Source of the DNA: Streptomyces sp. TSRI0281
Lineage (GTDB): Bacteria > Actinomycetota > Actinomycetes > Streptomycetales > Streptomycetaceae
Direction: 5' to 3'
Assembly (NCBI RefSeq): GCF_001905125.1
Contig: NZ_LWLE01000033.1
Span: 369,234-433,233 of the forward strand
Length of the DNA stretch: 64,000 nt
This document shows positions 34,242 through 43,906 of the stretch, piece after piece. The notes beneath the pieces are model-generated. The model saw only the letters and a list, made by a program, of their open reading frames with translations, ran no database searches and was not told the DNA's origin. The translations under genes and the position numbers were made by a program. Within the stretch, counting starts at the first letter, position 1. The number at the start of each line of letters is the position of its first letter.

Positions 34242-35333
34242 TCAGATCTCGCCCAGCGTGACCTCGGCCGTCTTCTCCGCGTCGCTGCGCACGTACGTCA
34301 CCGTGACCTTCTGGCCGGGTTTCTCGCTCGCCAGGACCTCGGAGAGCGACGTGATCGTCGTGACCTCGTCGCCGCCGACCTTGATGATGATGTCGCCGGC
34401 CCGCAGCCCCGCCTTCTCCGCGGCGCCGCCCTTCGTCACGCTGACCAGCGCCACTCCGGCGGGCCGGTAGCTGCTGTCGACGACCGTGCGCCCGGTGATG
34501 TTCAGCGCGGCCCGTCCCGAGTCGGTGACCTTGCCGCTCCTGATGATCTGGTCGGCGACCGTCTTCACCATCGACACCGGGATCGCGAACCCGATCCCGG
34601 GGGCCGCGCTGTCACCCATCTGCGGGTCCGTCGCCGCGAGCGTCGGAATGCCGATCACCTCGCTGTCGAGGTTCACCAGCGCACCGCCGCTGTTGCCGGG
34701 GTTGATCGCCGCGGACGTCTGCACCATGTCGGCGATCGTCGCCCCCGTGCCCCCGCCCGTACGGCCCTCGCTCACGGTCCTGCCCAGGGCCGAGACGATG
34801 CCCTGGGTGACGCTGCTGGAGAGACCGAGCGGCGAGCCCATCGCCATCACGATCTGCCCCACCTCGACCTTCTCCGAGTCACCGAACTTCGCGGCCTTCA
34901 GCCCGTCGGGGACCTTGTCGAGCTTGATGACGGCCAGGTCCTGTTCCGGATACGAGGAGACGAGCGAGGCGCTGAGCACCTTCTCACCGGTGGCGACGCT
35001 GACCTTGAAGGTCTTCTCCGAGCCGACCACATGGGCGTTCGTGACGATATGGCCCTTGTCGTCATAGACGATGCCCGAGCCCAGACTGTCGGAGGCATCG
35101 ATCTGTACGACCGACGGCAGGACATCCTTGATGACGGCCTGGTAATCGGCCTGCAGGTCATTGGTGGCGCGGGAGGCCGAGCCCTGAACCGTGCCCGACG
35201 GGCTGGACTCGCCCGCGGAGCGGGAAGTGGAGTCGGCGTCGGAGCAGCCGCCCACCAGGGCGATCGCGCAGACACCTGCGGTCAACGGCAGCAACAGCCG
35301 GCGCACTCGGCTGCGGGAGTGAGATGCGTCCAT
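34242..35333 (-). CDS. HtrA/DegP-type serine protease lipoprotein
   Basis: This encodes 363 residues. The signal peptide ends in a lipobox with Cys30 (ALVGGC), so the protease should be anchored outside the membrane. The chymotrypsin-like domain has the triad His101 (VTNAHVV), Asp132 (EQDLAVIKL) and Ser215 (NPGNSGGAL). A C-terminal PDZ domain (VSVTKGGAAEKAGLRAGDII) follows. HtrA proteins degrade or refold damaged exported proteins. Many actinobacterial HtrA proteins have a transmembrane anchor instead; a lipid anchor is less common. Confidence 0.92.
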   Translation of the reverse strand: MDASHSRSRVRRLLLPLTAGVCAIALVGGCSDADSTSRSAGESSPSGTVQGSASRATNDLQADYQAVIKDVLPSVVQIDASDSLGSGIVYDDKGHIVTNAHVVGSEKTFKVSVATGEKVLSASLVSSYPEQDLAVIKLDKVPDGLKAAKFGDSEKVEVGQIVMAMGSPLGLSSSVTQGIVSALGRTVSEGRTGGGTGATIADMVQTSAAINPGNSGGALVNLDSEVIGIPTLAATDPQMGDSAAPGIGFAIPVSMVKTVADQIIRSGKVTDSGRAALNITGRTVVDSSYRPAGVALVSVTKGGAAEKAGLRAGDIIIKVGGDEVTTITSLSEVLASEKPGQKVTVTYVRSDAEKTAEVTLGEI

Positions 35334-35493
35334 GTCCGGAGTCTCACGTCCGACCCCCGTCCGCGGCCTGCGCTGATGGGCCGAACGGGGCCGTACGGGC
35401 CGCTCCGGCCCCGACCGGGGGCAGGCGCTCCGGAAGCCCCGGCCGGGGGGCCGGCGCTACGGAACGGTCGCCGCGCTCCGCCGGGCCCGGCCC

Positions 35494-36291
35494 TCAGCCG
35501 CGCACGCCGCACAGGTGCAGCAGTGCCGCCACCCGGCGGTACGGGTCCGTGCGGCCGGCCCGGTCCTCCGCCGCCAGCAACTGCTCCAGCTCCGTGGCGG
35601 CGGGCAGCTCCACGTCGTTGCCCACGTGGTCCGTGAAGACCCGCACCCCGTACCAGGCGTGCAGCGGCGCCGCGATCCCGGCGAGCGTGGCCGTCAGGGC
35701 GTCGAGCCGGTCGGCGCGCACGGTGGCGCCGAGCCGGTTGGTGTACGTGGCCGTGTCGAACGCCGACAGCGCGCCGTCGAAGTCCCCGGCGTACCCGGGG
35801 CGCATCGCGAGGGCGTCCGCGTTCCGTACGAGCAGGGAGAGAAGTCCGCCGGGCGCCAGCATCCGGGCCAGGCCCGCCAGTATCGGGTCCGGCTCCTGGA
35901 CATACATCAGCACACCGTGGCAGAGCACCAGGTCGAAGCTGCCGGGCAGGAAGTGCACACCGGTGTCCCGGCCGTCACCCTCGATCAGCCTGACCCGCTC
36001 CCGGATGCCCTCGGGCTCCGCCGACAACGTCTCGCGGGCGGCCCGCAGCATGTCCGCGTCGGCCTCCAGGCCGGTCACGGAATGACCGGCCCTGGCCAGT
36101 CGCAGCGCCTGGGTGCCCTGGCCCATGCCGACATCGAGCACCCGCAGCCGCTGTCCCACCGGGAAACGCGCGGCTATCTGCTCGTCCAGCTGTCGGGCGA
36201 CGAGTTCCTGGCGGACCGTGTTGCGCAGTCCGCCGAGACCCTTCAGCCACGCCGAAGAGACCCCGGTGAAACCGGAGGTCTCCGTACTCAG
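35494..36291 (-). CDS. SAM-dependent methyltransferase, probable CTG start
   Basis: This encodes 265 residues if translation starts at CTG 36289-36291. Motif I is LRVLDVGMGQGTQALRLARA and the SAM-acidic strand is VTGLEADADMLRAARETL, giving a class I methyltransferase. Its target is unknown; the overall form recalls CmoM/SmtA. The first standard start (GTG at 36157-36159) lies within the fold and would remove 44 residues that read as protein (SAWLKGLGGLRNTVRQELVA). CTG overlaps the TGA of the upstream gene (CTGA) and has GGGGAG eight bases upstream. The coupling supports this unusual start. Confidence 0.8.
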   Translation of the reverse strand: MSTETSGFTGVSSAWLKGLGGLRNTVRQELVARQLDEQIAARFPVGQRLRVLDVGMGQGTQALRLARAGHSVTGLEADADMLRAARETLSAEPEGIRERVRLIEGDGRDTGVHFLPGSFDLVLCHGVLMYVQEPDPILAGLARMLAPGGLLSLLVRNADALAMRPGYAGDFDGALSAFDTATYTNRLGATVRADRLDALTATLAGIAAPLHAWYGVRVFTDHVGNDVELPAATELEQLLAAEDRAGRTDPYRRVAALLHLCGVRG

Positions 36292-36872
36292 GGCCGCTCT
36301 CCCCGCTTGACCTGGGGCTTCGGGAGCCGCAGGCGACGCATCTGGAGCGTGCGCATCAGGCCGTACGCGACGGCGCCGCGCTTCGGGGTGTCCGGGAAGC
36401 GTTCCCGCAGCTGCTTCTTGAGCCGGAACGTGAGGCCGACGGAGTCGACCACGATCAGCACGATCACGCCGAGCCAGAGCAGCAGCGAGATGTTCTGGAT
36501 GTTCTGGATCTGGATCACGCTGAGAATCAGGATGATCACGGCGAGCGGCAGGAAGTACTCGGCGATGCAGAAGCGCGAGTCCACGAAGTCACGGACAAAG
36601 CGCCGGACCGGCCCCTTGTCGCGCGCCGGGAGGTAGCGCTCGTCACCGGTGGCGAGCGCCTCACGCTGCTTGGCCAGGTCGACACGGCGCGCTTCGCGCT
36701 GGCGCTTCATGCCCTCCTTGCGATCGGTGGGCGTGCTGGAAGCACGCCGGCGCTGCGTCTGGGCCTCGCTGCGCTTGGGGGTGGGGCGACCCTTGGGAGC
36801 CTGCGGGTCGCGGGACGTCTTGGAGAGGTCCGGCGAGGGGACCTTCTCTTCCTTGGCACGGCTACGGAACAC
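36288..36872 (-). CDS. DUF3043 membrane protein
   Basis: This encodes 194 residues from GTG at 36870-36872. A long basic N-terminus (KGRPTPKRSEAQTQRRRAS and on) precedes two adjacent membrane segments (YFLPLAVIILILSVIQIQNI and LLLWLGVIVLIVVDSVGLTF) and a basic C-terminus. This is the DUF3043 arrangement, conserved in actinobacteria and of unknown function. There is no clear RBS; the mRNA may be leaderless. It is coupled to the methyltransferase through a CTGA overlap and divergent from pspA. Confidence 0.85.
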   Translation of the reverse strand: MFRSRAKEEKVPSPDLSKTSRDPQAPKGRPTPKRSEAQTQRRRASSTPTDRKEGMKRQREARRVDLAKQREALATGDERYLPARDKGPVRRFVRDFVDSRFCIAEYFLPLAVIILILSVIQIQNIQNISLLLWLGVIVLIVVDSVGLTFRLKKQLRERFPDTPKRGAVAYGLMRTLQMRRLRLPKPQVKRGERP

Positions 36873-37157
36873 AAAACCCAAGGGTACGGGGTCGGCCGTG
36901 GCGAGTCCGGACCGGGCGGGAACGATCCGGCAACGGCCTGCGTCCCGAGAAGCGCCCCGACAGGGGCAGAACGGACGTTTGGCGCCGGTTTCCCTGACCG
37001 CCACCTACTCCCTGGGCTGGAGCGGTCACCGGGGGCAGTCGTCCTTTGGGAGGAGCACATCCGCTCCCCAACAGTGCGGTAATAGAGACAGGGCCCGTAC
37101 TGTGGGTTCTGTTGGAGTGCTGGAGCTCAGTCCGTCAGAAGGGGGCGCGCGAAGCCC

Positions 37158-37952
37158 ATGAGCGGTGTCATGAAGCGTATGGGGATGATCTTCCGCGCGA
37201 AGGCAAACAAGGCCCTTGACCGGGCCGAGGATCCGCGCGAGACCCTCGATTACTCGTACCAGAAGCAGCTGGAGCTGCTTCAGAAGGTACGCCGCGGCGT
37301 CGCCGATGTGGCGACCTCGCGCAAGCGTCTGGAGCTGCAGCTGAATCAGCTGCAGGGACAGTCGTCCAAGCTGGAGGACCAGGGCCGCAAGGCGCTGGCG
37401 CTCGGTCGTGAGGACCTGGCGCGCGAGGCGCTGTCCCGGCGTGCCGCCCTCCAGCAGCAGGTCACGGACCTGGAGACGCAGCACACCACGCTGCAGGGTG
37501 AGGAGGAGAAACTCACTCTGGCGGCCCAGCGGCTGCAGGCCAAGGTCGACGCCTTCCGTACGAAGAAGGAAACGATCAAGGCGACCTACACGGCGGCCCA
37601 GGCGCAGACCCGGATCGGCGAGGCGTTCTCCGGGATCTCCGAGGAGATGGGCGACGTCGGCCTGGCGATCCAGCGGGCCGAGGACAAGACGCAGCAGCTC
37701 CAGGCGCGGGCCGGCGCCATCGACGAGCTGCTCGCCTCGGGCGCCCTGGACGACCCGACCGGGACGGCGAAGGACGACATCGCCGCCGAGCTGGACCGGC
37801 TCTCCGGTGGTACGGATGTGGAGCTGGAGCTGCAGCGCATGAAGGCCGAACTGGCCGGTGGCTCCTCCTCGTCGCAGCAGGCCATCGAGGGCGGTGCCCA
37901 GGACGCCGCACCGCAGTCGCAGCAGTCTCCGCACAAGTTCGACAAGCAGTAA
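37158..37952 (+). CDS. pspA: PspA/IM30-family phage shock protein
   Basis: This encodes 264 residues. The protein is almost entirely coiled coil, starting MKRMGMIFRAKANKALDRAE, the amphipathic membrane-binding helix of the family, followed by DPRETLDYSYQKQLELLQKV. The last 40 residues are a Ser/Gln-rich tail. PspA forms membrane-associated oligomers that protect the envelope under stress. AGGGGG precedes ATG 37158. The PspA-associated gene follows after 10 bases. Confidence 0.93.
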   Translation: MSGVMKRMGMIFRAKANKALDRAEDPRETLDYSYQKQLELLQKVRRGVADVATSRKRLELQLNQLQGQSSKLEDQGRKALALGREDLAREALSRRAALQQQVTDLETQHTTLQGEEEKLTLAAQRLQAKVDAFRTKKETIKATYTAAQAQTRIGEAFSGISEEMGDVGLAIQRAEDKTQQLQARAGAIDELLASGALDDPTGTAKDDIAAELDRLSGGTDVELELQRMKAELAGGSSSSQQAIEGGAQDAAPQSQQSPHKFDKQ

Positions 37953-37962
37953 GGGCAACGTC

Positions 37963-38241
37963 ATGATCGTACGGATCATGGGGGAGGGCCAGGTCAAGCT
38001 GGCCGACAGTCATGTCACCGAGCTCAACGAGCTCGATGACGTACTGCTCGCAGAGATGGAGAGCGGCGACGGCCCCGGCTTCCGCACCACGCTCCACGCG
38101 CTCCTGGACAAGGTGCGCGAGCTGGGTACGCCCGTGCCGGACGACTCCCTGGAGCCGTCCGGGCTGATCCTGCCGTCGCCGGACGCGACCCTCGAAGAGG
38201 TGCGCGCCATGCTCCGTGACGACGGGCTGATCCCCGGCTGA
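37963..38241 (+). CDS. PspA-associated protein (PspAA domain)
   Basis: This encodes 92 residues starting MIVRIMGEGQVKLADSHVTE, with ELDDVLLAEMESGDGPGF and a C-terminal DATLEEVRAMLRDDGLIPG. This short domain is the PspAA family, which is usually found directly after pspA in actinobacteria and archaea. It is thought to modulate PspA; no biochemical role is established. Cytosolic; cotranscribed with pspA. Confidence 0.88.
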   Translation: MIVRIMGEGQVKLADSHVTELNELDDVLLAEMESGDGPGFRTTLHALLDKVRELGTPVPDDSLEPSGLILPSPDATLEEVRAMLRDDGLIPG

Positions 38242-38427
38242 CTCCTGCCGCCGTACGCGCAGGCCGGTTCCGTGCTCCACGCTCCCGCAGTACCCGCACA
38301 CCTGTGCCCCGCCCGGTCCGCCGGCCGCGGGGCACAGTGCTGTCCGCCCCCGGCCCGTCCGCGCTGTGGCCGTATGCGCACACCGCGGGGACGGATCCGT
38401 GTACGACACGCCGTACCGTTGCTCGAT

Positions 38428-39708
38428 GTGACCACCCTCTCGACCGGGCTCGTGCGTGCCCGCCGCTGGCTGCGGGACCATGCCCTCGCGTTCGACGGGG
38501 CCCTCGCTCTCCTCGTGCTCCTGAGCATGATCTGCGGGTCGTTCGCCGACCCGAACTCGGCCAACGGGAGACCGAGCTTCGGCACCCGTACCCCCGAAGC
38601 CTTCAGCGTGCTCATGATGGTGCTCAGCGCGTGCGCGCTCGTGCTGCGCCGGCGGCGCCCCGTGGCGGTGCTCGCCTTCACCGGGGCCCTGTCGGTCGTG
38701 GAGTTCATGACGATGGACCCGCCGGCCCCGGTGGTGATGGGAGCGGTCATCGCGCTCTACACCGTCGCGTCCCGCACCGACCGGCCCACCACCTGGCGGG
38801 TCGGGCTGCTGAGCGTGGCCGTGCTGACGGTGACCGCGATGTCCTTCGGCTCGGCCCCCTGGTACAGCCAGGAGAACCTCGGCGTCTTCGCCTGGCTGGG
38901 GCTGGCCGGTGCCGCCGGGGACGCCGTCCGCAGCAGGCGCGCGTTCGTCGACGCGATCAGGGAGCGCGCCGAGCGGGCCGAGCGGACCCGCGAGGAGGAG
39001 GCCCGCCGCCGGGTCGCCGAGGAGCGGCTGCGGATCGCCCGGGACCTGCACGATGTCGTCGCCCATCACATCGCCCTGGTCAACGTGCAGGCCGGGGTGG
39101 CCGCACACGTCATGGACAAGCGCCCGGACCAGGCCAAGGAGGCGCTCGCCCATGTCCGGGACGCCAGCCGCTCCGCGCTCAACGAACTCCGGGCCACGGT
39201 CGGGCTGCTGCGGCAGTCGGGCGATCCCGAGGCGCCCACCGAGCCGGCCCCCGGGCTGGCCGTCCTCGGCGGACTGGTGGAGACCTTCCGCAACGCCGGG
39301 CTCCCCGTCGAGGTGGCCTGCGTCGACCATGAGCCCCCGCTGCCCGCCGCTGTCGACCTGGCCGCCTACCGGGTCATCCAGGAGGCGCTGACCAACGTCC
39401 GCAAACACGCGGGATCCGGTGCCAGGGCGGAAGTGAGCGTCATACGGGTCGGGGCCACCGCCGAGGTCACGGTGCTCGACAACGGCCGGGGCGGTGACGC
39501 GTACCCGGACGCGAAGGATGAGGACCGCGACGGTGGCGGCCACGGTCTCATCGGGATGCGCGAACGCGTCGCCGCCCTCGGCGGCGCCCTCACCGCGGGC
39601 CCTCGGTACGGAGGCGGATTCCGGGTGCATGCGATCCTGCCGGTCAAGGCCCGCGCGGGTGAACCGGAACGGCCGGGCACGGCGGGCAGGACGGGGGGAC
39701 GCGCATGA
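38428..39708 (+). CDS. Sensor histidine kinase (NarL/DesK type)
   Basis: This encodes 426 residues from GTG at 38428; the exact start is uncertain. About four to five membrane segments (residues about 24-165) precede the HisKA_3 dimerisation domain with His208 in ARDLHDVVAHH. The ATPase domain has the N box QEALTNVRKHAG and G boxes DNGRGG and GHGLIGMRERV. It autophosphorylates and passes phosphate to the response regulator encoded immediately downstream (ATGA overlap). The signal is unknown; the pspA neighbours suggest an envelope connection. Confidence 0.92.
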   Translation: MTTLSTGLVRARRWLRDHALAFDGALALLVLLSMICGSFADPNSANGRPSFGTRTPEAFSVLMMVLSACALVLRRRRPVAVLAFTGALSVVEFMTMDPPAPVVMGAVIALYTVASRTDRPTTWRVGLLSVAVLTVTAMSFGSAPWYSQENLGVFAWLGLAGAAGDAVRSRRAFVDAIRERAERAERTREEEARRRVAEERLRIARDLHDVVAHHIALVNVQAGVAAHVMDKRPDQAKEALAHVRDASRSALNELRATVGLLRQSGDPEAPTEPAPGLAVLGGLVETFRNAGLPVEVACVDHEPPLPAAVDLAAYRVIQEALTNVRKHAGSGARAEVSVIRVGATAEVTVLDNGRGGDAYPDAKDEDRDGGGHGLIGMRERVAALGGALTAGPRYGGGFRVHAILPVKARAGEPERPGTAGRTGGRA

Positions 39709-40394
39709 CACCGATCAAGGTGCTGCTCGTCGACGACCAGGCACTCCTGCGCAGCGCGTTCCGTGTGCTGGTGGACTCGGAGCCCGACATGGAGGTCGTG
39801 GGCGAGGCGGCGGACGGTGCGCAGGCCGTGGAACTGGCCCGCTCGACGCGCGCCGATGTGGTGCTGATGGACATCCGGATGCCGGGCACCGACGGGCTCG
39901 CCGCCACCCGCATGATCAGCGCCGATCCGGATCTGGCGGAGGTGCGGGTCGTCATGCTCACCACGTTCGAGGTGGACGAGTACGTCGTGCAGTCGCTGCG
40001 CGCCGGAGCCTCGGGCTTCCTCGGAAAAGGTGCGGAGCCGGACGAACTCCTCAATGCCATCCGTATCGCCGCGGGCGGTGAGGCGCTGCTCTCCCCGGCG
40101 GCGACCAAGGGACTCATCGCCACGTTCCTCGCCCAGGGCGGAAGTTCGGGGGAGGGCCCGGACGCCGCCGAGTACTCCGAGCGGCTCGCCGCGCTCACCG
40201 TCCGCGAACGCGAGGTCCTGGTGCTGGTCGCGGGCGGACACTCCAACGACGAGATCGCCGAACGGCTCGCCGTCAGCCCACTCACCGTCAAGACGCATGT
40301 GAACAGGGCGATGGCGAAGCTCGGAGCCCGGGACCGCGCCCAATTGGTGGTCATCGCGTATGAATCGGGCCTGGTGCGCGCACGGCTGGAGTGA
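39705..40394 (+). CDS. NarL/LuxR-family response regulator
   Basis: This encodes 229 residues. The receiver has Asp10/Asp11, phosphoacceptor Asp56 (VVLMDIRMPG), Thr in LTTFE, and a C-terminal LuxR helix-turn-helix (LTVREREVLVLVAGGHSNDE, RLAVSPLTVKTHVNRAMAKL). The ATG overlaps the kinase stop. Its target genes are not evident; the RND pump gene begins 232 bases downstream. A short GCCCCGTACGGGGC palindrome at 40437-40450 lies in that gap. Confidence 0.94.
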   Translation: MTPIKVLLVDDQALLRSAFRVLVDSEPDMEVVGEAADGAQAVELARSTRADVVLMDIRMPGTDGLAATRMISADPDLAEVRVVMLTTFEVDEYVVQSLRAGASGFLGKGAEPDELLNAIRIAAGGEALLSPAATKGLIATFLAQGGSSGEGPDAAEYSERLAALTVREREVLVLVAGGHSNDEIAERLAVSPLTVKTHVNRAMAKLGARDRAQLVVIAYESGLVRARLE

Positions 40395-40626
40395 CGGCCG
40401 AGCGACGGGTGCGGCCCCGGGCGGGCGGCGGGTGGAGCCCCGTACGGGGCGACAAGTGCGGCTACGGGTGGAGATCCGGCGTACTCCACCTGCGGTATGC
40501 GCGACATAAGAAAGCAACCCGGGGGCCGACGTTCCGGCAACCGGGATCGGCGATCGTAGAGATGGCGGGATGTCCCCCGTTTCTCCCGCCCATCTGCCGC
40601 GTAAGCCACAGAAGAGAGACCCACCC

Positions 40627-43600
40627 ATGTCCTGGCTGTCCAGATTCAGCCTCGCGCAACGGGCCCTGATAGGGCTGATCTCGATCGTCGCGCTCGTTTT
40701 CGGCGCCATCGCGATCCCGCAGCTCAAGCAGCAACTGCTGCCCACCATCGAACTTCCGATGGTGTCGGTGCTGGCCCCCTACCCGGGTGCGTCCCCCGAT
40801 GTGGTCGAGAAGCAGGTCGTCGAACCGCTCGAAAACTCGATCAAGGCCGTCGACGGCATCGAGGGCATCACCTCGACCGCCAGCGAGGGCAACGCCGTCA
40901 TCATGGCGACGTTCGACTTCGGTGACGAAGGCACCAAGCAACTCGTCGCCGACATCCAGCAGGCCGTGAACCGGGCCCGCATCCAGCTCCCCGACGACGT
41001 CGACCCCCAGGTCATCGCCGGTTCCACCGACGACATCCCGACCGTGGTCCTCGCCGTCACCTCCGACAAGGACCAGCAGGCGCTCGCCGACCAGCTGAAC
41101 CGCACGGTCGTCCCCGCCCTTGAGGACATCGAGGGTGTCGGACAGGTCGCCGTCGACGGTGTCCAGGAGCTCCAGATCTCCGTCGTCCCCGACGACAAGA
41201 AGCTCGCCGCGGCCGGTCTGAACGCCGGATCGCTGGCCCAGGCGCTCCAGGCGGGCGGCGCCACCGTCCCGGCCGGTTCGTTCTCCGAGGCCGGCAAGAG
41301 CCGCACCATCCGGGTCGGCGGCGGCTTCACCTCGCTGAAGCAGATCGAGAACCTCCAGGTCACCGCCAAGGACCCGGCGACCGGCCGGCCCGGAGAGCCG
41401 GTCCGCGTCAGTGACGTCGCCGCGGTGAAGCAGGAGCCGTCCACCGCGGTCTCCATCACCCGTACGAACGGCAAGCCGAGCCTCGCCGTCATGGCGACCA
41501 TGGACAAGGACGGCAGCGCCGTCGCCATCTCGGACGCCGTCAAGGACAAGCTCCCGGACCTGCGCAAGGACCTCGGCGCCGGTGCCGAGCTGACCGTCGT
41601 CTCCGACCAGGGCCCCGCCGTCTCCAAGGCGATCTCCGGTCTGACCACCGAGGGCGCGCTCGGCCTCGTCTTCGCGGTCATCGTGATCCTGGTCTTCCTC
41701 GCCTCGCTGCGCTCGACCCTGGTCACCGCGGTCTCCATCCCGCTCTCCGTGGTCCTCGCGCTGATCGTGCTCTGGACCCGCGACCTCTCGCTGAACATGC
41801 TCACGCTCGGCGCCCTGACCATCGCGATCGGCCGCGTCGTCGACGACTCGATCGTGGTCCTGGAGAACATCAAGCGTCACCTCGGCTACGGCGAGGAGCG
41901 CCAGCCGGCGATCATCGCGGCCGTCAAGGAGGTGGCCGGAGCGGTCACCGCGTCGACGCTCACCACGGTCGCCGTCTTCCTGCCGATCGGTCTGGTCGGC
42001 GGCATGGTCGGTCAGCTCTTCGGCTCGTTCTCCCTCACCGTCACCGCGGCCCTGCTGGCCTCCCTGGTGGTCTCGCTGACCGTGGTCCCGGTCCTCTCGT
42101 TCTGGTTCCTGCGCGCCCCCAAGGGCACTGCCGAGAACCCGGCCGAGGCACGCCGCAAGGCCGAGGAGAAGGAAGCCGCCAGCAAGCTGCAGCGGCTCTA
42201 CGTGCCGGTGCTGCGCTTTGCGACCCGGCGCCGTATCACCAGCCTCGTCATCGCCGTCGCGGTGCTCTTCGGCACCTTCGGCATGGTGCCGCTGCTGAAG
42301 ACGAACTTCTTCGACCAGGGTGAGCAGGAAGTCCTCTCCGTCAAGCAGGAGCTGACCCCCGGCACCAGCCTGGCGGCCGCGGACGAGGCGGCCCGGAAGG
42401 TCGAGAAGGTCCTCAACGACGACAAGGGCGTCAAGGACTATCAGGTCACCGTCGGCTCGTCGGGCTTCATGGCAGCCTTCGGCGGCGGTACGGGCGCCAA
42501 CCAGGCGTCGTACCAGATCACCCTGAAGGACTCGGGCGAGTTCGAGGCCGCCCAGGACCGTATCGACGAGGCCCTCGGCAAGCTCGACGGCATCGGCGAC
42601 ACCACCATCGCCGCGGGCGACGGCTTCGGCAGCCAGGACCTCAGCGTGGTGGTCAAGGCCGCCGACGGGGACACCCTGAAGAAGGCGTCCGAAGCGGTAC
42701 GCACCGAGGTCGGCAAGCTCAAGGACGTCACCGACGTCCAGAGCGACCTCGCGCAGAGCGTCCCGCGCATCTCGGTCAAGGCCAACGACAAGGCGGCCGC
42801 CGCCGGATTCGACGAGGCCACGCTCGGCGCGGCCGTCGCCGGTGCGGTGCGCGGTACCCCGTCCGGCAAGGCGATCCTGGACGACACCGAGCGGGACATC
42901 ATCGTCAAGTCGTCCCACCCGGCCACCACCATGGCCGAGCTGAAGGACCTGCCCCTCGGCCCGGTCAAGCTCGGTGCGATCGCCGATGTGAAGCTGGTCC
43001 CCGGCCCGGTCTCGATGACCCGGATCGACGGACAGCGCTCCGCGACGATCACCGCCAAGCCCACCGGTGACAACACCGGTGCGGTCAGCACCTCGCTCCA
43101 GTCGAAGATCGACTCCCTGGACCTGCCGGAGGGTGCCACCGCCACGATCGGCGGTGTCTCCGAGGACCAGAACGACGCCTTCATGAAGCTGGGCCTGGCC
43201 ATGCTGGCGGCCATCGCAATCGTCTTCATGCTGCTGGTGGCGACCTTCCGGTCCCTGGTCCAGCCGCTGATCCTGCTGGTCTCCATCCCGTTCGCGGCGA
43301 CCGGAGCCCTGGGTCTGCTCATCATCACCGGCACCCCGATGGGCGTCCCGGCGATGATCGGCATGCTGATGCTGATCGGCATCGTGGTGACCAACGCGAT
43401 CGTGCTGATCGACCTGATCAACCAGTACAGGTCGCAGGGCATGGGCGTCGTCGAAGCGGTCGTCGAGGGCGGCCGTCACCGGCTCCGCCCGATCCTGATG
43501 ACCGCTCTGGCGACGATCTTCGCCCTGCTCCCGATGGCGCTCGGCGTCACCGGCGAGGGCGGCTTCATCTCGCAGCCGCTGGCGGTCGTGGTGATCGGTG

Positions 43601-43776
43601 GTCTGATCACCTCCACGCTGCTGACCCTGCTGCTCGTCCCGACGCTGTACGCGATGGTCGAGCTGCGCAAGGACCGCAGGGCCGGCAAGAAGGCGGCCAA
43701 GCGGGCGAAGAAGGCCGGCGTCCCGGCGCCGACGGCCACCGACGAGAGCCGCGAGAGCGAGCCTTCGAGCGTGTGA
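40627..43776 (+). CDS. RND-family (AcrB/HAE1-type) efflux transporter
   Basis: This encodes 1049 residues, usual for AcrB-type pumps. It starts MSWLSRFSLAQRALIGLISI, followed by the first TM helix. The porter region contains PYPGASPDVVEKQVVEPLEN. TM4 carries IAIGRVVDDSIVVLENIKRH, with the proton-relay Asp pair. The second half repeats the layout, with PFAATGALGLLIITGTPMGV and TNAIVLIDLINQYRSQGMGV. It is a proton-driven inner membrane transporter. No membrane-fusion or outer-membrane partner is encoded nearby, as expected in a Gram-positive. A terminator follows. Confidence 0.94.
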   Translation: MSWLSRFSLAQRALIGLISIVALVFGAIAIPQLKQQLLPTIELPMVSVLAPYPGASPDVVEKQVVEPLENSIKAVDGIEGITSTASEGNAVIMATFDFGDEGTKQLVADIQQAVNRARIQLPDDVDPQVIAGSTDDIPTVVLAVTSDKDQQALADQLNRTVVPALEDIEGVGQVAVDGVQELQISVVPDDKKLAAAGLNAGSLAQALQAGGATVPAGSFSEAGKSRTIRVGGGFTSLKQIENLQVTAKDPATGRPGEPVRVSDVAAVKQEPSTAVSITRTNGKPSLAVMATMDKDGSAVAISDAVKDKLPDLRKDLGAGAELTVVSDQGPAVSKAISGLTTEGALGLVFAVIVILVFLASLRSTLVTAVSIPLSVVLALIVLWTRDLSLNMLTLGALTIAIGRVVDDSIVVLENIKRHLGYGEERQPAIIAAVKEVAGAVTASTLTTVAVFLPIGLVGGMVGQLFGSFSLTVTAALLASLVVSLTVVPVLSFWFLRAPKGTAENPAEARRKAEEKEAASKLQRLYVPVLRFATRRRITSLVIAVAVLFGTFGMVPLLKTNFFDQGEQEVLSVKQELTPGTSLAAADEAARKVEKVLNDDKGVKDYQVTVGSSGFMAAFGGGTGANQASYQITLKDSGEFEAAQDRIDEALGKLDGIGDTTIAAGDGFGSQDLSVVVKAADGDTLKKASEAVRTEVGKLKDVTDVQSDLAQSVPRISVKANDKAAAAGFDEATLGAAVAGAVRGTPSGKAILDDTERDIIVKSSHPATTMAELKDLPLGPVKLGAIADVKLVPGPVSMTRIDGQRSATITAKPTGDNTGAVSTSLQSKIDSLDLPEGATATIGGVSEDQNDAFMKLGLAMLAAIAIVFMLLVATFRSLVQPLILLVSIPFAATGALGLLIITGTPMGVPAMIGMLMLIGIVVTNAIVLIDLINQYRSQGMGVVEAVVEGGRHRLRPILMTALATIFALLPMALGVTGEGGFISQPLAVVVIGGLITSTLLTLLLVPTLYAMVELRKDRRAGKKAAKRAKKAGVPAPTATDESRESEPSSV

Positions 43777-43831
43777 TCCGTCCAGCCGTCCATCCGTCCA
43801 GCAGTCCCGACCGGCTGACGGCTCATGACGA

Positions 43832-43872
43832 AGGGGCCTGCCCCACGCACTCCGCGTGGGGCAGGCCCCTTT
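43832..43872. terminator. Hairpin terminator between convergent genes
   Basis: Perfect 18-base arms (43832-43849 and 43855-43872) with a five-base loop, ending in TTT, lie after the RND gene and before the convergent gene at 43907. Confidence 0.9.
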
Positions 43873-43906
43873 CGCTGTCCACCGCCCCCCGAGGGGAGGG
43901 TAAGCG

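Noticed and set aside
40462..43479. 1005-codon open frame antisense to the RND pump gene
   Set aside because: Composition is that of a shadow frame (Asp/Arg/Gly/Leu-rich), with no RBS and no recognisable domain.
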